The notes under the pieces: generated by a model
Told to the model about the DNA's origin: nothing
The model's input: the letters and a program-made list of their open reading frames with translations, nothing else
Databases searched by the model: none
In this document: positions 1 through 8,640 of the stretch, in pieces
Numbering within the stretch: the stretch's first letter is position 1
Layout: each line of letters starts with the position of its first letter
Made by a program: the position numbers and the translations under genes
Origin: CAYNKA01 sp964397655
GTDB taxonomy: Bacteria; Spirochaetota; Spirochaetia; DTKZ01
Length of the DNA stretch: 64,000 nt
Direction: 5' to 3'
Assembly (NCBI GenBank): GCA_964397655.1
Contig: CAYNKA010000015.1
Span: 1 to 64,000 of the forward strand

Positions 1-2
1 AG

Positions 3-173
3 ATCCTGCCCTTGGATTACGATCCCGACACGAGTTTCGCGAACATCGAGAACCGGCTCCAGATGCTCATCATGAATGCGAAGGAGCTGGAGAGTCTCGG
101 CGATCCCTCGGGACCTCCCCGCACGGAGGCGGGCCCGGCAGAATTCGCCGTTCATCCTAAAGGTATAACTTGA
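3..173 (+). CDS. C-terminal fragment of an unrecognised protein
   Basis: An open frame enters from the left edge and ends at TGA 171-173, giving 56 residues. It reads as a mildly acidic, helix-prone stretch (ENRLQMLIMNAKELESLGD) followed by a Pro/Gly/Glu-rich tail, which looks like the end of a soluble protein. No domain is recognisable in so short a piece. The -35 box of the next gene's likely promoter overlaps its stop codon, so the two genes are probably transcribed separately. That the frame is genuinely coding is an inference from its codon character and from the compact spacing. Confidence 0.5.
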   Translation: MLPLDYDPDTSFANIENRLQMLIMNAKELESLGDPSGPPRTEAGPAEFAVHPKGIT

Positions 174-199
174 CAGGCAAGATGATGCCTGCGTATCAT
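170..199 (+). promoter_or_regulatory. Sigma-70 promoter of the HD-GYP gene
   Basis: TTGACA (170-175), an 18-base spacer and TATCAT (194-199). The ATG at 210 lies ten bases past the -10 box, so the predicted transcript starts only about 3-5 bases before the start codon. The -35 box overlaps the TGA of the preceding gene. Confidence 0.6.
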
Positions 200-209
200 C
201 TACTCAGGA

Positions 210-1448
210 ATGCCTAAGATAAACAGCTCGAAGCTCAAGAAGATCATCGAACTCGATTCAGAGCTCCACAAAATTCAGGATTTGGACATTTTGTTGGAGA
301 GAATTCTTTTCGAGGCTCGACGAGTGGTTCATGCGGACGCCGGCTCGCTCTATATCAAGCAGGGAGACCGGCTCGTCATCAATTACGCCCAGAACGACAC
401 CAAACAGAAGACCCTGCCGCCCGGACAGAAGCTCATCTACCGGGTCTTCAGCGTGGAGATCAACAAGAAGACCATTTCGGGCTACGTCGCGGCCACGGGG
501 GAATCGGTCAACATCCCCGACGTCTACGAAATTCCGAAAGATTCCCCCTACGGCTTCGATCCGACCTTCGACCGCATCTCCGGCTACAGGACGAAATCCA
601 ACCTCACGGTTCCGATCAGGACGAACATGGGGGAAATCCTCGGCGTGCTCCAGATCCTCAACGCGCTCGATTCCGAAGGAAACTCGATCGCCTTTACGAA
701 GGACGACGAACTCATGGTATCTCACTTCGCGGCGAACGCGACCGTGGCCCTCCAGCGAGCCCAGATGACCCGCGCCATCCTGCTCAGGATGATCCGTATG
801 GCGGAGCTCAGGGATCCGAAGGAAACGGGCCCCCACGTCAACCGGGTCGCTGGGTATGCGGTCGAGATCTACGAGCGCTGGGCGAACAAGCAGGGCCTGC
901 CGGGCCAGCAAATCGAGCGTACGAGGGACAACCTCCGCATGGCAGCCATGCTTCACGATGTCGGAAAGGTGGCCATTTCAGACCTCATTCTGAAGAAACC
1001 TTCGCGCTTCACCGATGACGAATACGCCATCATGAAAAGCCACACGTACATGGGCGCTCGGCTTTTCGTCGACAAGCAGTCGGATTTCGACGAGATCGCC
1101 CAGAAGGTGGCTCTCACCCATCATGAAAACTGGGACGGCACCGGATATCCGGGAAAAATCGACATCGACACCGGCGAGATCCTGGAAAGGAACGAGAAGG
1201 GGGCCGCCAAGGGCATGAAAGGCGCGGAAATACCTCTTTTCGGAAGAATCGTCGCGATCGCGGACGTCTACGACGCGCTCTGCTCCCATCGTGTCTACAA
1301 GGAAGCATGGACTGAGGAGAAGGTGTTGGAAGAGATGAAGAAAATGGGCGGCTCTAAATTCGATCCCGAACTCCTCGAAGCCTTTTTCGAAGTGCTTCCG
1401 AACATCCAAACGATAGCGAGCAAGTATCCGGACACCGAGCACCCCTGA
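210..1448 (+). CDS. GAF + HD-GYP cyclic-di-GMP phosphodiesterase
   Basis: 412 residues. An N-terminal GAF sensor domain (about residues 25-185) precedes an HD-GYP phosphodiesterase domain (about 190-395). The metal-binding HD pair is at 249-250 (MLHDVGKVAI) and the diagnostic HHENWDGTGYP segment is at 304-314, so the signature residues expected for hydrolysis of cyclic-di-GMP are present. No membrane span is seen, so the protein is predicted cytosolic, with an unknown ligand for the GAF domain. An insertion of about 25 residues after the GYP motif (TGEILERNEKGAAKGMKG) is somewhat longer than usual. Phosphofructokinase starts 13 bases downstream and is probably co-transcribed. Confidence 0.9.
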   Translation: MPKINSSKLKKIIELDSELHKIQDLDILLERILFEARRVVHADAGSLYIKQGDRLVINYAQNDTKQKTLPPGQKLIYRVFSVEINKKTISGYVAATGESVNIPDVYEIPKDSPYGFDPTFDRISGYRTKSNLTVPIRTNMGEILGVLQILNALDSEGNSIAFTKDDELMVSHFAANATVALQRAQMTRAILLRMIRMAELRDPKETGPHVNRVAGYAVEIYERWANKQGLPGQQIERTRDNLRMAAMLHDVGKVAISDLILKKPSRFTDDEYAIMKSHTYMGARLFVDKQSDFDEIAQKVALTHHENWDGTGYPGKIDIDTGEILERNEKGAAKGMKGAEIPLFGRIVAIADVYDALCSHRVYKEAWTEEKVLEEMKKMGGSKFDPELLEAFFEVLPNIQTIASKYPDTEHP

Positions 1449-1461
1449 CCGAGGAGCTCTT

Positions 1462-2559
1462 ATGAAACGACCGGCGACCAAGACTTTCGGCATCCTGACT
1501 TCGGGAGGCGACTGCCCGGGACTCAACGCCGCCATCCGAGGCGTGACCAAGGCAGCCTACCTGAAATACGAAATGGAAATAATCGGTATTTCCCACGGCT
1601 ATCAGGGACTCATCGAGGGCGACGCTCGCCGCCTCGAGCCCGCCGACTTCAGCGGCATCCTCACCAGGGGTGGAACGATCCTCGGCACCTCCAGGGAGAA
1701 GCCCTTCAAGGACGACGAAACGCTTCGGGACACCGAAATGGGAAGGCGAAAACCCGAAGCGATCATCGAAAACTACAACAAGCTCAAGCTGGACTGTCTC
1801 GTCGTCCTCGGAGGAAACGGAACCCACAAGACGGCAAATCTCCTGAAACAGGCCGGACTCAACGTCATCGGCCTGCCGAAAACCATCGACAACGACATCT
1901 GGGGAACAGACGTGACCTTCGGCTTCCACAGCGCCGTGGACATCGCCACGGAAGCCATCGACCGTCTGCATTCGACCGCCCATTCGCACAACCGGGTCAT
2001 GGTGATCGAACTCATGGGGCACAAGGCGGGATGGCTGTCGCTCTATTCCGGGATCGCGGGAGGCGGCGACGTGATCCTCATCCCGGAAATCCCCTACTCG
2101 ATCGATTCTATCTGCCGCCACCTTATCCGAAGGGCGGGACAAGGGAAGGAATTCTCCATCGTCGTCGTGGCCGAAGGCGCCATATCCCGCGAGGAGGCTG
2201 CGATGACCAAGGAGGAGAGAAAAAGACGGAAAAAAAGAGACGAATACTTTTCCAAGGGGTACGAGATCGCGAAAGCGGTCCAGGAAGCCTCGGGAATGGA
2301 GACCCGGCTCACGGTCCTCGGCTACCAACAGAGGGGAGGCACTCCCTCGTCCTACGATCGATTGTTGGCCACCATGTTCGGAACCGCGGCGGTAGAGCTT
2401 CTGTACGCCGGGGCTTACGGCAATATGGTCGCCCTGGAAGGGAACACCATCGTTTCGCGCCCGCTCGAGGAGGTCGCCGGGAAACTCAAACAGGTTCCGT
2501 TCGACCATCCCCTCATCGAGACCGCGAGATCGGTCGGAACCTGCCTCGGCGACGATTGA
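1462..2559 (+). CDS. pfkA: 6-phosphofructokinase (group III-like)
   Basis: 365 residues, cytosolic. Phosphorylates fructose 6-phosphate to fructose 1,6-bisphosphate, the committed step of glycolysis. Visible motifs: the nucleotide-binding start GGDCPG (15-20), GGNGT (117-121), the catalytic PKTIDND loop (139-145), the substrate-binding HNRVMVIELMGHKAGW block and GYQQRGGTPSSYDR. The loop and helix sequence resembles the group III/mixed-substrate branch rather than the E. coli PfkA branch. The usual GGDG is GGNG here, with Gly at the position that favours ATP over pyrophosphate, so the phosphoryl donor is inferred, not certain. A GAGGAG Shine-Dalgarno sits before ATG 1462. It follows the HD-GYP gene by 13 bases. 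Confidence 0.88.
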   Translation: MKRPATKTFGILTSGGDCPGLNAAIRGVTKAAYLKYEMEIIGISHGYQGLIEGDARRLEPADFSGILTRGGTILGTSREKPFKDDETLRDTEMGRRKPEAIIENYNKLKLDCLVVLGGNGTHKTANLLKQAGLNVIGLPKTIDNDIWGTDVTFGFHSAVDIATEAIDRLHSTAHSHNRVMVIELMGHKAGWLSLYSGIAGGGDVILIPEIPYSIDSICRHLIRRAGQGKEFSIVVVAEGAISREEAAMTKEERKRRKKRDEYFSKGYEIAKAVQEASGMETRLTVLGYQQRGGTPSSYDRLLATMFGTAAVELLYAGAYGNMVALEGNTIVSRPLEEVAGKLKQVPFDHPLIETARSVGTCLGDD

Positions 2560-2751
2560 AGATCAAGCATAGCGAATTCAGAAAATTAATGTATGATTTA
2601 TGATACACATTCTTCCTCGAAAGCGCCCCGCGCAAGAACGGCAAGGATAACTCACGGCCTTCAATAAAGATATCTTCTTCCATTCGTGCATGCCGGATGG
2701 TATGAAAATTGCTTTATTAATACGGATAAATAAGAACAAGGAACATCGAGC

Positions 2752-3378
2752 ATGGCCGATTTAGTGGCAACCAGTTATTTCGTAATTCAGCGTACGTTTT
2801 CCAGAGAAATCCAAACCGAACTCATCAGGAAATCCATTCATATATTGATCGCCCTGGTTCCGCTCCTGGCGATGGTCCTCGGTTCAGGTCCTACCCTTGC
2901 CCTGCTGGCGGGCGGCGTTTTGTTCTACACGTATACCGAAGTCTTGAGATTCCGCGGAAAATATATTCCGCTCATAACCAGGCTCACGAACGCGGCAACC
3001 AGGGACCGGGACAGGGGTAAGATCGTTCTCGGCCCGATCACGCTGGGTCTCGGAGCCATGATCTCCCTTCTGCTCTATCCCGAACCGGCTTCGGTCGTGG
3101 CGATCTACTCCCTCGCATTCGGCGACAGTATTTCGAGCATCATCGGCAAGGCGTTCGGGAAGACCTCCCTTCCCCTCCTCGACGGAAAAACCCTCGAAGG
3201 CAGCCTCGCCTGCTTCGTCGTGGTTTTCTTCCTCGCCCTCAGGATCATGCAGTCCTCGGAAGCCGCCTTGGTCATCGCCGCGGTCGCGACGCTCTTCGAA
3301 GCAGTTCCTACCAAGGACCTCGACAACATTCTCATGCCCATGGGAAGCGGATTCGCCGCGAGCATCTTCCTCATCTGA
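2752..3378 (+). CDS. CTP-dependent polyprenol/diacylglycerol kinase-like membrane protein
   Basis: 208 residues with about six hydrophobic spans. The RKSIHI segment near residue 27 and the GDSISSIIGKAFGK and DGKTLEGSLA motifs are those of the dolichol kinase/phytol kinase/Sec59 family, which transfers phosphate from CTP to a membrane alcohol. Spirochaetes often carry such an enzyme; the substrate (undecaprenol, dolichol, phytol or diacylglycerol) cannot be told from sequence. An AAGGAAC ribosome-binding site precedes ATG 2752. It stands alone: 192 bases separate it from pfkA, a stretch with a small inverted repeat but no clear gene, and the next gene converges on it. Confidence 0.75.
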   Translation: MADLVATSYFVIQRTFSREIQTELIRKSIHILIALVPLLAMVLGSGPTLALLAGGVLFYTYTEVLRFRGKYIPLITRLTNAATRDRDRGKIVLGPITLGLGAMISLLLYPEPASVVAIYSLAFGDSISSIIGKAFGKTSLPLLDGKTLEGSLACFVVVFFLALRIMQSSEAALVIAAVATLFEAVPTKDLDNILMPMGSGFAASIFLI

Positions 3379-3414
3379 ACCCAGTCGCTCGTGCAGACGG
3401 CGCATCCAGCCCCG

Positions 3415-4197
3415 TCAAATCCAGAGGTGTTTCAAGTAACTCTTCCGACTGAAAAGCAGCGATCCGGAGACCAGGAACAGAATCCCGAGCAGGATGAAGC
3501 CCGGTGATGAAAGAAAGAAGAGGAAATCCCTGCCGGCGAGTACCAGGAGCACCGCTCCGAAGATGTACCACTGGTCTCTCGAAGCGGACAGAAAGGCCGA
3601 ACGCCCGAAACCGAACACCGTGAGCAATTCGAGTCCCACCCTCACGAGCAGGATATATTCGTTCCCGCCGACCCGGTAAAGGAGATTCGGAGCGAGTTTG
3701 GTGATGTCCACGGGAATGGAATGCGCGATCGTAAAGGAGAAGAAAACCACCATGCCTATGACGGTTCCCATTTTCTGGTAATGGACGTCCCCCGAGTAGA
3801 GACTGCTCGCGAAGATGCACAGCAGCGCGAAAAAATACCCGAAATAGACGATCCTCGTAATGAGTCCGCCGTAGTAATTCGGAAGGTTCAGCACCGTGAA
3901 AAGGGGATGGAGGATCTTCAGGGCGTCGAAGGCGAGGCTGGTTATGAAGACGAGAAAGAAGAAAATCTCGAGGGAAGCGCTCCGGCGAAAGAGGCGCCGG
4001 AATCCGAAGCCGCCGGCGACGGAAAAAAAGGATACCGCGCCGATGCCGGCGAGCGGCCAATACATGGTCGTGAGCAAACCCACGTCCAGTATCCCTTTCT
4101 GCAGGAAATACACCATGCTTCCACAGAACAGGACGCAAAAACAGAAACCCACGACCGTAGAGAGGGCAAGTACGACGTTTCGAAGGGCCAATGTCAT
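3415..4197 (-). CDS. Multi-span membrane protein of unknown function
   Basis: 260 residues from the ATG at 4197; a TTG 30 bases upstream would add ten residues, but neither start has a clear ribosome-binding site. About seven or eight hydrophobic helices are separated by short loops, with little hydrophilic sequence beyond a basic turn (FGFRRLFRRSAS, about 70) and a basic C-terminus (SRKSYLKHLW). It superficially resembles seven-helix membrane proteins common in spirochaetes, but I recognise no catalytic motif. It is convergent with the lipid kinase-like gene, 36 bases apart, and divergent from the DUF2259 gene. Confidence 0.7.
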   Translation of the reverse strand: MTLALRNVVLALSTVVGFCFCVLFCGSMVYFLQKGILDVGLLTTMYWPLAGIGAVSFFSVAGGFGFRRLFRRSASLEIFFFLVFITSLAFDALKILHPLFTVLNLPNYYGGLITRIVYFGYFFALLCIFASSLYSGDVHYQKMGTVIGMVVFFSFTIAHSIPVDITKLAPNLLYRVGGNEYILLVRVGLELLTVFGFGRSAFLSASRDQWYIFGAVLLVLAGRDFLFFLSSPGFILLGILFLVSGSLLFSRKSYLKHLWI

Positions 4198-4281
4198 GAT
4201 CTTGGTATTATCCGCAGGGACCTGCAAAAAATCAACCGTGAATTCCGCCAGTCATGAAATGAAAAGATCGGAAAAAAACGC

Positions 4282-4309
4282 TTGAGAAACCGCGGATTCT
4301 CTCGATACT
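4282..4309 (+). promoter_or_regulatory. Possible sigma-70 promoter of the DUF2259 gene
   Basis: TTGAGA (4282-4287), a 16-base spacer and GATACT (4304-4309). This would give a leader of about 20 bases containing the GGAGG at 4324-4328. Confidence 0.4.
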
Positions 4310-4335
4310 CATAGATAGAGATGGGAGGAAAATCT

Positions 4336-5031
4336 ATGAGAATCCGTCCAGCCGTCTGGGCAGCCTTCGTGCTCGTGATCGCCGCATTTCCCTTGAACGC
4401 CGGCGACATAGCGACCTTCGTCAATCTCGGTTTCTCCGACGAATCGTCCTTCTTCATGTTCGGCGTATACGGGACCGACGCGGACGCGGGAAAACCTTAC
4501 GCCGAGATCTATACCGTCGACGTCAAGGCGAACAAATTCATCACCGGCGGCGTCAAGAAAGAATCCTATGCGGCGACTCTTCAGCCCGGTCAGGACGCCA
4601 GCGGCGCGTTGTACAATATCCTCGAGCAGTCGGGCCCGATCTCGAAGAAATACGGCGTGAATCACCTGAAACAGGGAAGACTGCTCTACCTGCTGGTGAA
4701 CGGCGAAAAAACCAAGGAAACCCTCGAATTCAGGGATTTCAACGGCTCTACGCAGTACAAGGTGAAGCTTTTCCAGAACAGGAAGGACCAGAACGGACAG
4801 ATCAGGTCAGCCTTCCACATAGAACTCGCGGCGACGCTCAAGGACGGCAGAACGAAAACCTACACCATCGGACTTCCCGATTTCTACAGGGAAAAGGTCC
4901 TCGAATACCGGATTCGCCAGATTCTGATTTCGCCGGACGAGAAGAACCTCGTCTTCCTCATCGAAAAGGACGTGGACGGCCCGAAAGGCAAGTCGATCCG
5001 ATACATGGTGGAAACGGTCAAGGCCTACTGA
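4336..5031 (+). CDS. DUF2259-like predicted secreted protein
   Basis: 231 residues from ATG 4336; GGAGG at 4324-4328 decides this start over an in-frame ATG at 4321 that overlaps the ribosome-binding site. A signal peptide (MRIRPAVWAAFVLVIAAFPLNA) should direct it to the periplasm. The following GDIATFVNLGFSDESSFFMF matches the opening of the DUF2259 family of secreted proteins known from spirochaetes and fusobacteria, and a second motif (ISPDEKNLVFLIE) lies near the C-terminus. The function of the family is unknown. A strong terminator ten bases after its stop makes it a single-gene transcript. Confidence 0.75.
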   Translation: MRIRPAVWAAFVLVIAAFPLNAGDIATFVNLGFSDESSFFMFGVYGTDADAGKPYAEIYTVDVKANKFITGGVKKESYAATLQPGQDASGALYNILEQSGPISKKYGVNHLKQGRLLYLLVNGEKTKETLEFRDFNGSTQYKVKLFQNRKDQNGQIRSAFHIELAATLKDGRTKTYTIGLPDFYREKVLEYRIRQILISPDEKNLVFLIEKDVDGPKGKSIRYMVETVKAY

Positions 5032-5041
5032 CGGAACCATG

Positions 5042-5080
5042 ACGGCCGCCTTACCGATCGAAGGCGGCCGTTTTTTTTAC
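5042..5080 (+). terminator. Rho-independent terminator
   Basis: A perfect 11-base stem, ACGGCCGCCTT (5042-5052) paired with AAGGCGGCCGT (5061-5071), with an 8-base loop, followed directly by a run of eight T. It ends the DUF2259 transcript. Confidence 0.93.
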
Positions 5081-5106
5081 GCATACTTCTCCGGCCCCTG
5101 CCGCCA

Positions 5107-5136
5107 TTGACACGCCTTGCCGCCCCCCTTTATAAT
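5107..5136 (+). promoter_or_regulatory. Consensus sigma-70 promoter of proS
   Basis: TTGACA (5107-5112), an 18-base spacer and TATAAT (5131-5136): both hexamers are perfect matches to consensus. The predicted leader is about 40 bases and contains GAGGA just before the ATG at 5184. Confidence 0.85.
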
Positions 5137-5183
5137 GCTGGAGCCTAATTCTAGACACTCTCAAAAATTATCTGCGAGGAACC

Positions 5184-6614
5184 ATGGCCGAACGCATCAC
5201 CCCAAGAAGCGAAAATTATTCCGAATGGTACATCGATATCGTCACCGAAGCGAAGCTCGCCGACTACAGTCCCGTGAAAGGCTGCATGGTCATACGTCCC
5301 CGCGGTTACGCACTCTGGGAACGGATCCAGCAGGCCCTCGACCGGATGTTCAAGGAGACTGGCCACCAGAACGCCTATTTCCCTCTCCTCATCCCGGAGA
5401 GCTTCCTGAAAAAGGAGGCGGAACACGTGGAAGGCTTCGCCCCTGAACTCGCGGTGGTGACGCACGGCGGCGGGGAAAAACTCGAGGAACCTCTGGTGAT
5501 ACGGCCGACCTCCGAGACCATCATCTGGGGAATGTACAAGAAATGGATCCAGTCCTATCGCGACCTTCCCCTGCTCATCAACCAATGGGCCAACGTGCTC
5601 CGCTGGGAGAAGCGGACCCGCCTTTTTCTCAGGACCACCGAGTTCCTCTGGCAGGAAGGCCATACGGCCCATGCGACAGCTGAGGAGGCCCAGGAAGAAA
5701 CCTTGAGGATGCTCGAAGTCTACCGGAAATTCGCGGAAGACTACATGGCCATCCCCGTGTACACGGGAGTGAAGAGCCAATCGGAAAAATTCGCCGGAGC
5801 GGTGAACACCTACGCCATCGAGGCGATGATGCAGGACAAAAAGGCCCTTCAGGCAGGGACCTCCCACAACCTCGGACAGAATTTCGCGAAGGCCTTCGAC
5901 GTCACGTTCCAGGACAAGGACGGAAATCTCTCGTTCGTCTGGGCAACGTCCTGGGGAGTCTCCACCCGTCTCATCGGCGCCATCATCATGGCCCATTCGG
6001 ACGACAAAGGCCTCGTGCTGCCTCCCAAGCTCGCCCCCAGCCAGGCGGTCGTCATTCCCATCTACAGGAATCAGAACAAGACGGAGGTTCTCGCGTACGC
6101 CGAAAAACTCAGGAATTCGCTGAAGGACAGATTCCGCGTCGAGTACGATCCGGACGACAACAACTCGCCTGGATGGAAATTCGCGGAATGGGAACTCCTC
6201 GGCGTTCCGGTTCGGATCGAGGTCGGACCCAAGGACATGGAGGCCGGCAAGGCCGTGCTCGTCCGGAGGGACACGGGAGAGAAGATCCCCGTACCCGCGT
6301 CGGAGGTTCCGGATCGGTTGGAAACGATCCTCGCTGACGTCCAGGCCGACCTCTTCAGGAAGGCGCTCGAATACCGGAACGCGAACACGATCGGAATCGA
6401 GGATTACCGGACCTTCCTGAAATACTTCGAAGGCGAAGGAGGGTTCGCCGAATCTCCCTGGTGCGGGTCCCCGGAATGCGAGGCGACGATCAAAGAAGCC
6501 ACCAAGGCGACGATTCGGGTCCTCCCGTTCGGCAACGAAGAACGAGTCAAGGGCGCCTGCGTATGCTGCGGCAAGCCCGCCAAGCAACTTGCGATTTTCG
6601 CGAAGAGCTACTGA
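5184..6614 (+). CDS. proS: Prolyl-tRNA synthetase, archaeal/eukaryotic type
   Basis: 476 residues, cytosolic. Charges tRNA-Pro with proline. This is the short form without the editing insertion found in the bacterial type. Class II signatures are clear: a motif 2 region around NVLRWEKRTRLFLRTTEFLW, then QEGHTAHA, and the late motif QAGTSHNLGQNFAKAF. An anticodon-binding domain (about 290-390) follows, then a C-terminal Zn-type domain with WCGSPEC and CVCCGK cysteines and a terminal Tyr, all typical of the archaeal/eukaryotic branch that several spirochaetes use. GAGGA lies just before ATG 5184. It is transcribed alone from a consensus promoter. Confidence 0.96.
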   Translation: MAERITPRSENYSEWYIDIVTEAKLADYSPVKGCMVIRPRGYALWERIQQALDRMFKETGHQNAYFPLLIPESFLKKEAEHVEGFAPELAVVTHGGGEKLEEPLVIRPTSETIIWGMYKKWIQSYRDLPLLINQWANVLRWEKRTRLFLRTTEFLWQEGHTAHATAEEAQEETLRMLEVYRKFAEDYMAIPVYTGVKSQSEKFAGAVNTYAIEAMMQDKKALQAGTSHNLGQNFAKAFDVTFQDKDGNLSFVWATSWGVSTRLIGAIIMAHSDDKGLVLPPKLAPSQAVVIPIYRNQNKTEVLAYAEKLRNSLKDRFRVEYDPDDNNSPGWKFAEWELLGVPVRIEVGPKDMEAGKAVLVRRDTGEKIPVPASEVPDRLETILADVQADLFRKALEYRNANTIGIEDYRTFLKYFEGEGGFAESPWCGSPECEATIKEATKATIRVLPFGNEERVKGACVCCGKPAKQLAIFAKSY

Positions 6615-6671
6615 TCAAGGCCTCGACCGCGAATTCAGACCCTCTTCGCGTTCGGCGTCCGGAGCCGGTTC

Positions 6672-6698
6672 TTGAAATCTCTTCTCTCGTGATATAAT
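6672..6698 (+). promoter_or_regulatory. Sigma-70 promoter with very short leader
   Basis: TATAAT (6693-6698) with TTGAAA (6672-6677) at a short 15-base spacing. The ATG at 6708 is nine bases past the -10 box and has no Shine-Dalgarno sequence, so the mRNA is predicted to be leaderless or nearly so. Confidence 0.5.
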
Positions 6699-6707
6699 AG
6701 AATCGGA

Positions 6708-7367
6708 ATGAAAAAAACGAACCGCCGACTTCTCCGAATCCTCATCGTGATGATCGCGATCGTCTCGATTCCCCTGCCGTCGGAAGCGCTGGAATTCCAA
6801 TTCAAGGAAATCGAAGCCTTCCGCGACGTCGTATGGCTCGGCAACTCGGTCGCCGACAGCGCTCCGAGCCCGATTCTGGGTGTCTGGGGAGCTGCGGCTC
6901 GATTCCATCTGGAAGGACCCTTCTGGTTCCATCCGGAAATCGGGTTCTACGGCATCGAATATTTCTACCAGAACGGCAAGGCCCTTCCAGCTGAAATCGA
7001 GTACGCTGACGCGGTGGGCACGCTCGGGATCCTCATCGATCCTCTCTTGGTCTACGAATACGACCTCGACGACGCGGGCAGGCTCAAGGTCGGGGCGGGC
7101 GCAGGCCCGGCGTTTTCCTTCAAAATACCCCTCATTCCGCACGGGGAGGATCCGAGCGGAGACGTGGCGGCCTACTTCTTCGGCAGTGCGCGATTCCTCT
7201 ATTTCGAGCTCAAGAGTTATTTCGACTGGAACATCACGGACTGGTTCGGGTTGACCGTAAGGATCAGGACCCTCTTGCCCGTCTTCCATGCATGGGACGG
7301 CGAAGGCTCCCCCTTCTACGATCAGCTCATGGTGGGCGGCGGAATCGGTCTCCGTCTCAGGTTCTAG
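6708..7367 (+). CDS. Small outer-membrane beta-barrel-type protein
   Basis: 219 residues. The start at 6708 is chosen because it supplies the basic N-region (MKKTNRRLLR) of a signal peptide that ends near SEA (about 26). The mature part alternates polar and aromatic residues in short strands and ends in GGGIGLRLRF, a C-terminal Phe as in many outer-membrane barrels. The family is not recognised; it is probably an 8-strand barrel. It is convergent with the symporter gene 41 bases away. Function unknown. Confidence 0.7.
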   Translation: MKKTNRRLLRILIVMIAIVSIPLPSEALEFQFKEIEAFRDVVWLGNSVADSAPSPILGVWGAAARFHLEGPFWFHPEIGFYGIEYFYQNGKALPAEIEYADAVGTLGILIDPLLVYEYDLDDAGRLKVGAGAGPAFSFKIPLIPHGEDPSGDVAAYFFGSARFLYFELKSYFDWNITDWFGLTVRIRTLLPVFHAWDGEGSPFYDQLMVGGGIGLRLRF

Positions 7368-7407
7368 GACCGGACCCGCAGCCCCGTCGGCCGGCGGCGA
7401 CCGGGCA

Positions 7408-8640
7408 TCAGATCAGATCCCTGCTCTCGACCTTTCTCGTCAGCTTCATCCTGTCCGACACTAAAACCGACACGAAGCCGGCGGCTATGGTATCCAGGAA
7501 CACGCCGAAGCTGACAAGGATGGGGGCGATCGGCTTCAGGATGAGGAATCCCTCCTCCATGCCCCGCCCGTAGAGACCGGAAAGCACGGCGATACCGACG
7601 AGCGCGCCTGAGCCCGGCACCGTGCCCAGGGCGAAAGACACGAAGAAGGAAATCAGCATGACCCAGATGAGCTGGAAAAGGCCGATCTCGAGACTGGAAT
7701 ACGACCTGAGGATCACGATGAAGGAAACCACCGTCACCATGCCGGTGCCTCCGCGGCCGAATATCGCGGCGAAAGGATAGGTGACCGAACCGACGCGGCG
7801 AGGGATCCCGAGGGATTCGGCCCCATGGCGAATGGACAGTCCGGTGCTGAAATAAAGGTCGCCGGAGAGAAGCGCCCCGATCGCCGGCCCGAGTTGGGCG
7901 AACATCCAGCGGAACGGCGCCTTCTTGCCGCCGATGAAATACAGCGCCGCGGGAAAAATACCGAAGCCCACCACGACCACGAACAGGCCGAGGACGAAAA
8001 AGAGTTCCAAGAAGAGATGCAGCTCTCCGATCCTTCGCAGATTAAAGACGAGCGAGGCGGCCATCGCTATGCACCCGATGTAGATGAATTCGCTCACAAG
8101 GGCGTTGATGTGGTAGAAGACGCGGCAGAGCGAATTGGAGAGTTCGAGGATCGGGCGCGCGACCTGCCTGTCGAAGGTGAGGTTCAGCCCGAGAAGAAAG
8201 GCGAAAAACACGAGGGGAAGGAGAAAGTCGCCCGAGTCGAGAAAAAGGGAAAAAAGATTCCTCGGGAAAAGCTGAAGGATCATCGCGCCGAGCTCGGGCT
8301 TGCGCACCGGAAGGTTTTCCTCGATCAGGATCGGTATCCTCCCCGGGGAAAGCACCGACACGAGAAAAACCCCCATCACGATCATGCCGAAGCTGGTGAT
8401 TGCGGTGTAGGACAGCGTGAGGGCGTAGGTCTTCAGCAGTCGTTTTTCGGCGCTGAGCTCGTACACCGCGACGGTGAGGCCGAAAAAAACGAGAGGAAAG
8501 AGCACGAAACGTCCGACGCTGACAGCGAGTTGGTTGAAATAGGACAGAATTTTGTCGGTCTCGCCGGCATAATCCGGAAGATAGAGCCCGATCGCCATGC
8601 CGAGAACGCCCGCGATGAGAAGCTTGATCCAGATTTTCAT
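7408..8640 (-). CDS. Sodium:dicarboxylate (DAACS-type) symporter
   Basis: 410 residues from ATG 8640, chosen because it overlaps the upstream stop codon as ATGA; an earlier in-frame start would lie inside the upstream gene. Roughly eight to ten hydrophobic spans plus re-entrant-looking Gly/Ser-rich loops (GRGGTGMVTVVSF and GTVPGSGALVGIAVLSG) resemble the cation:dicarboxylate/glutamate symporter fold, which imports C4-dicarboxylates or acidic amino acids with Na+ or H+. Substrate is unknown. It is translationally coupled to the SDR-like gene upstream. Confidence 0.82.
   Translation of the reverse strand: MKIWIKLLIAGVLGMAIGLYLPDYAGETDKILSYFNQLAVSVGRFVLFPLVFFGLTVAVYELSAEKRLLKTYALTLSYTAITSFGMIVMGVFLVSVLSPGRIPILIEENLPVRKPELGAMILQLFPRNLFSLFLDSGDFLLPLVFFAFLLGLNLTFDRQVARPILELSNSLCRVFYHINALVSEFIYIGCIAMAASLVFNLRRIGELHLFLELFFVLGLFVVVVGFGIFPAALYFIGGKKAPFRWMFAQLGPAIGALLSGDLYFSTGLSIRHGAESLGIPRRVGSVTYPFAAIFGRGGTGMVTVVSFIVILRSYSSLEIGLFQLIWVMLISFFVSFALGTVPGSGALVGIAVLSGLYGRGMEEGFLILKPIAPILVSFGVFLDTIAAGFVSVLVSDRMKLTRKVESRDLI

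Noticed and set aside
2590..2607. Imperfect palindrome TGTAT-(8)-ATACA between pfkA and the lipid kinase-like gene
   Set aside because: Could be an operator or weak hairpin, but it is 145 bases from the next start, has no T-run and no known binding-site match.
6643..6665. CGCGAA/TTCGCG inverted repeat after proS
   Set aside because: The stem is only six pairs and no T-run follows, so it is not a convincing terminator.
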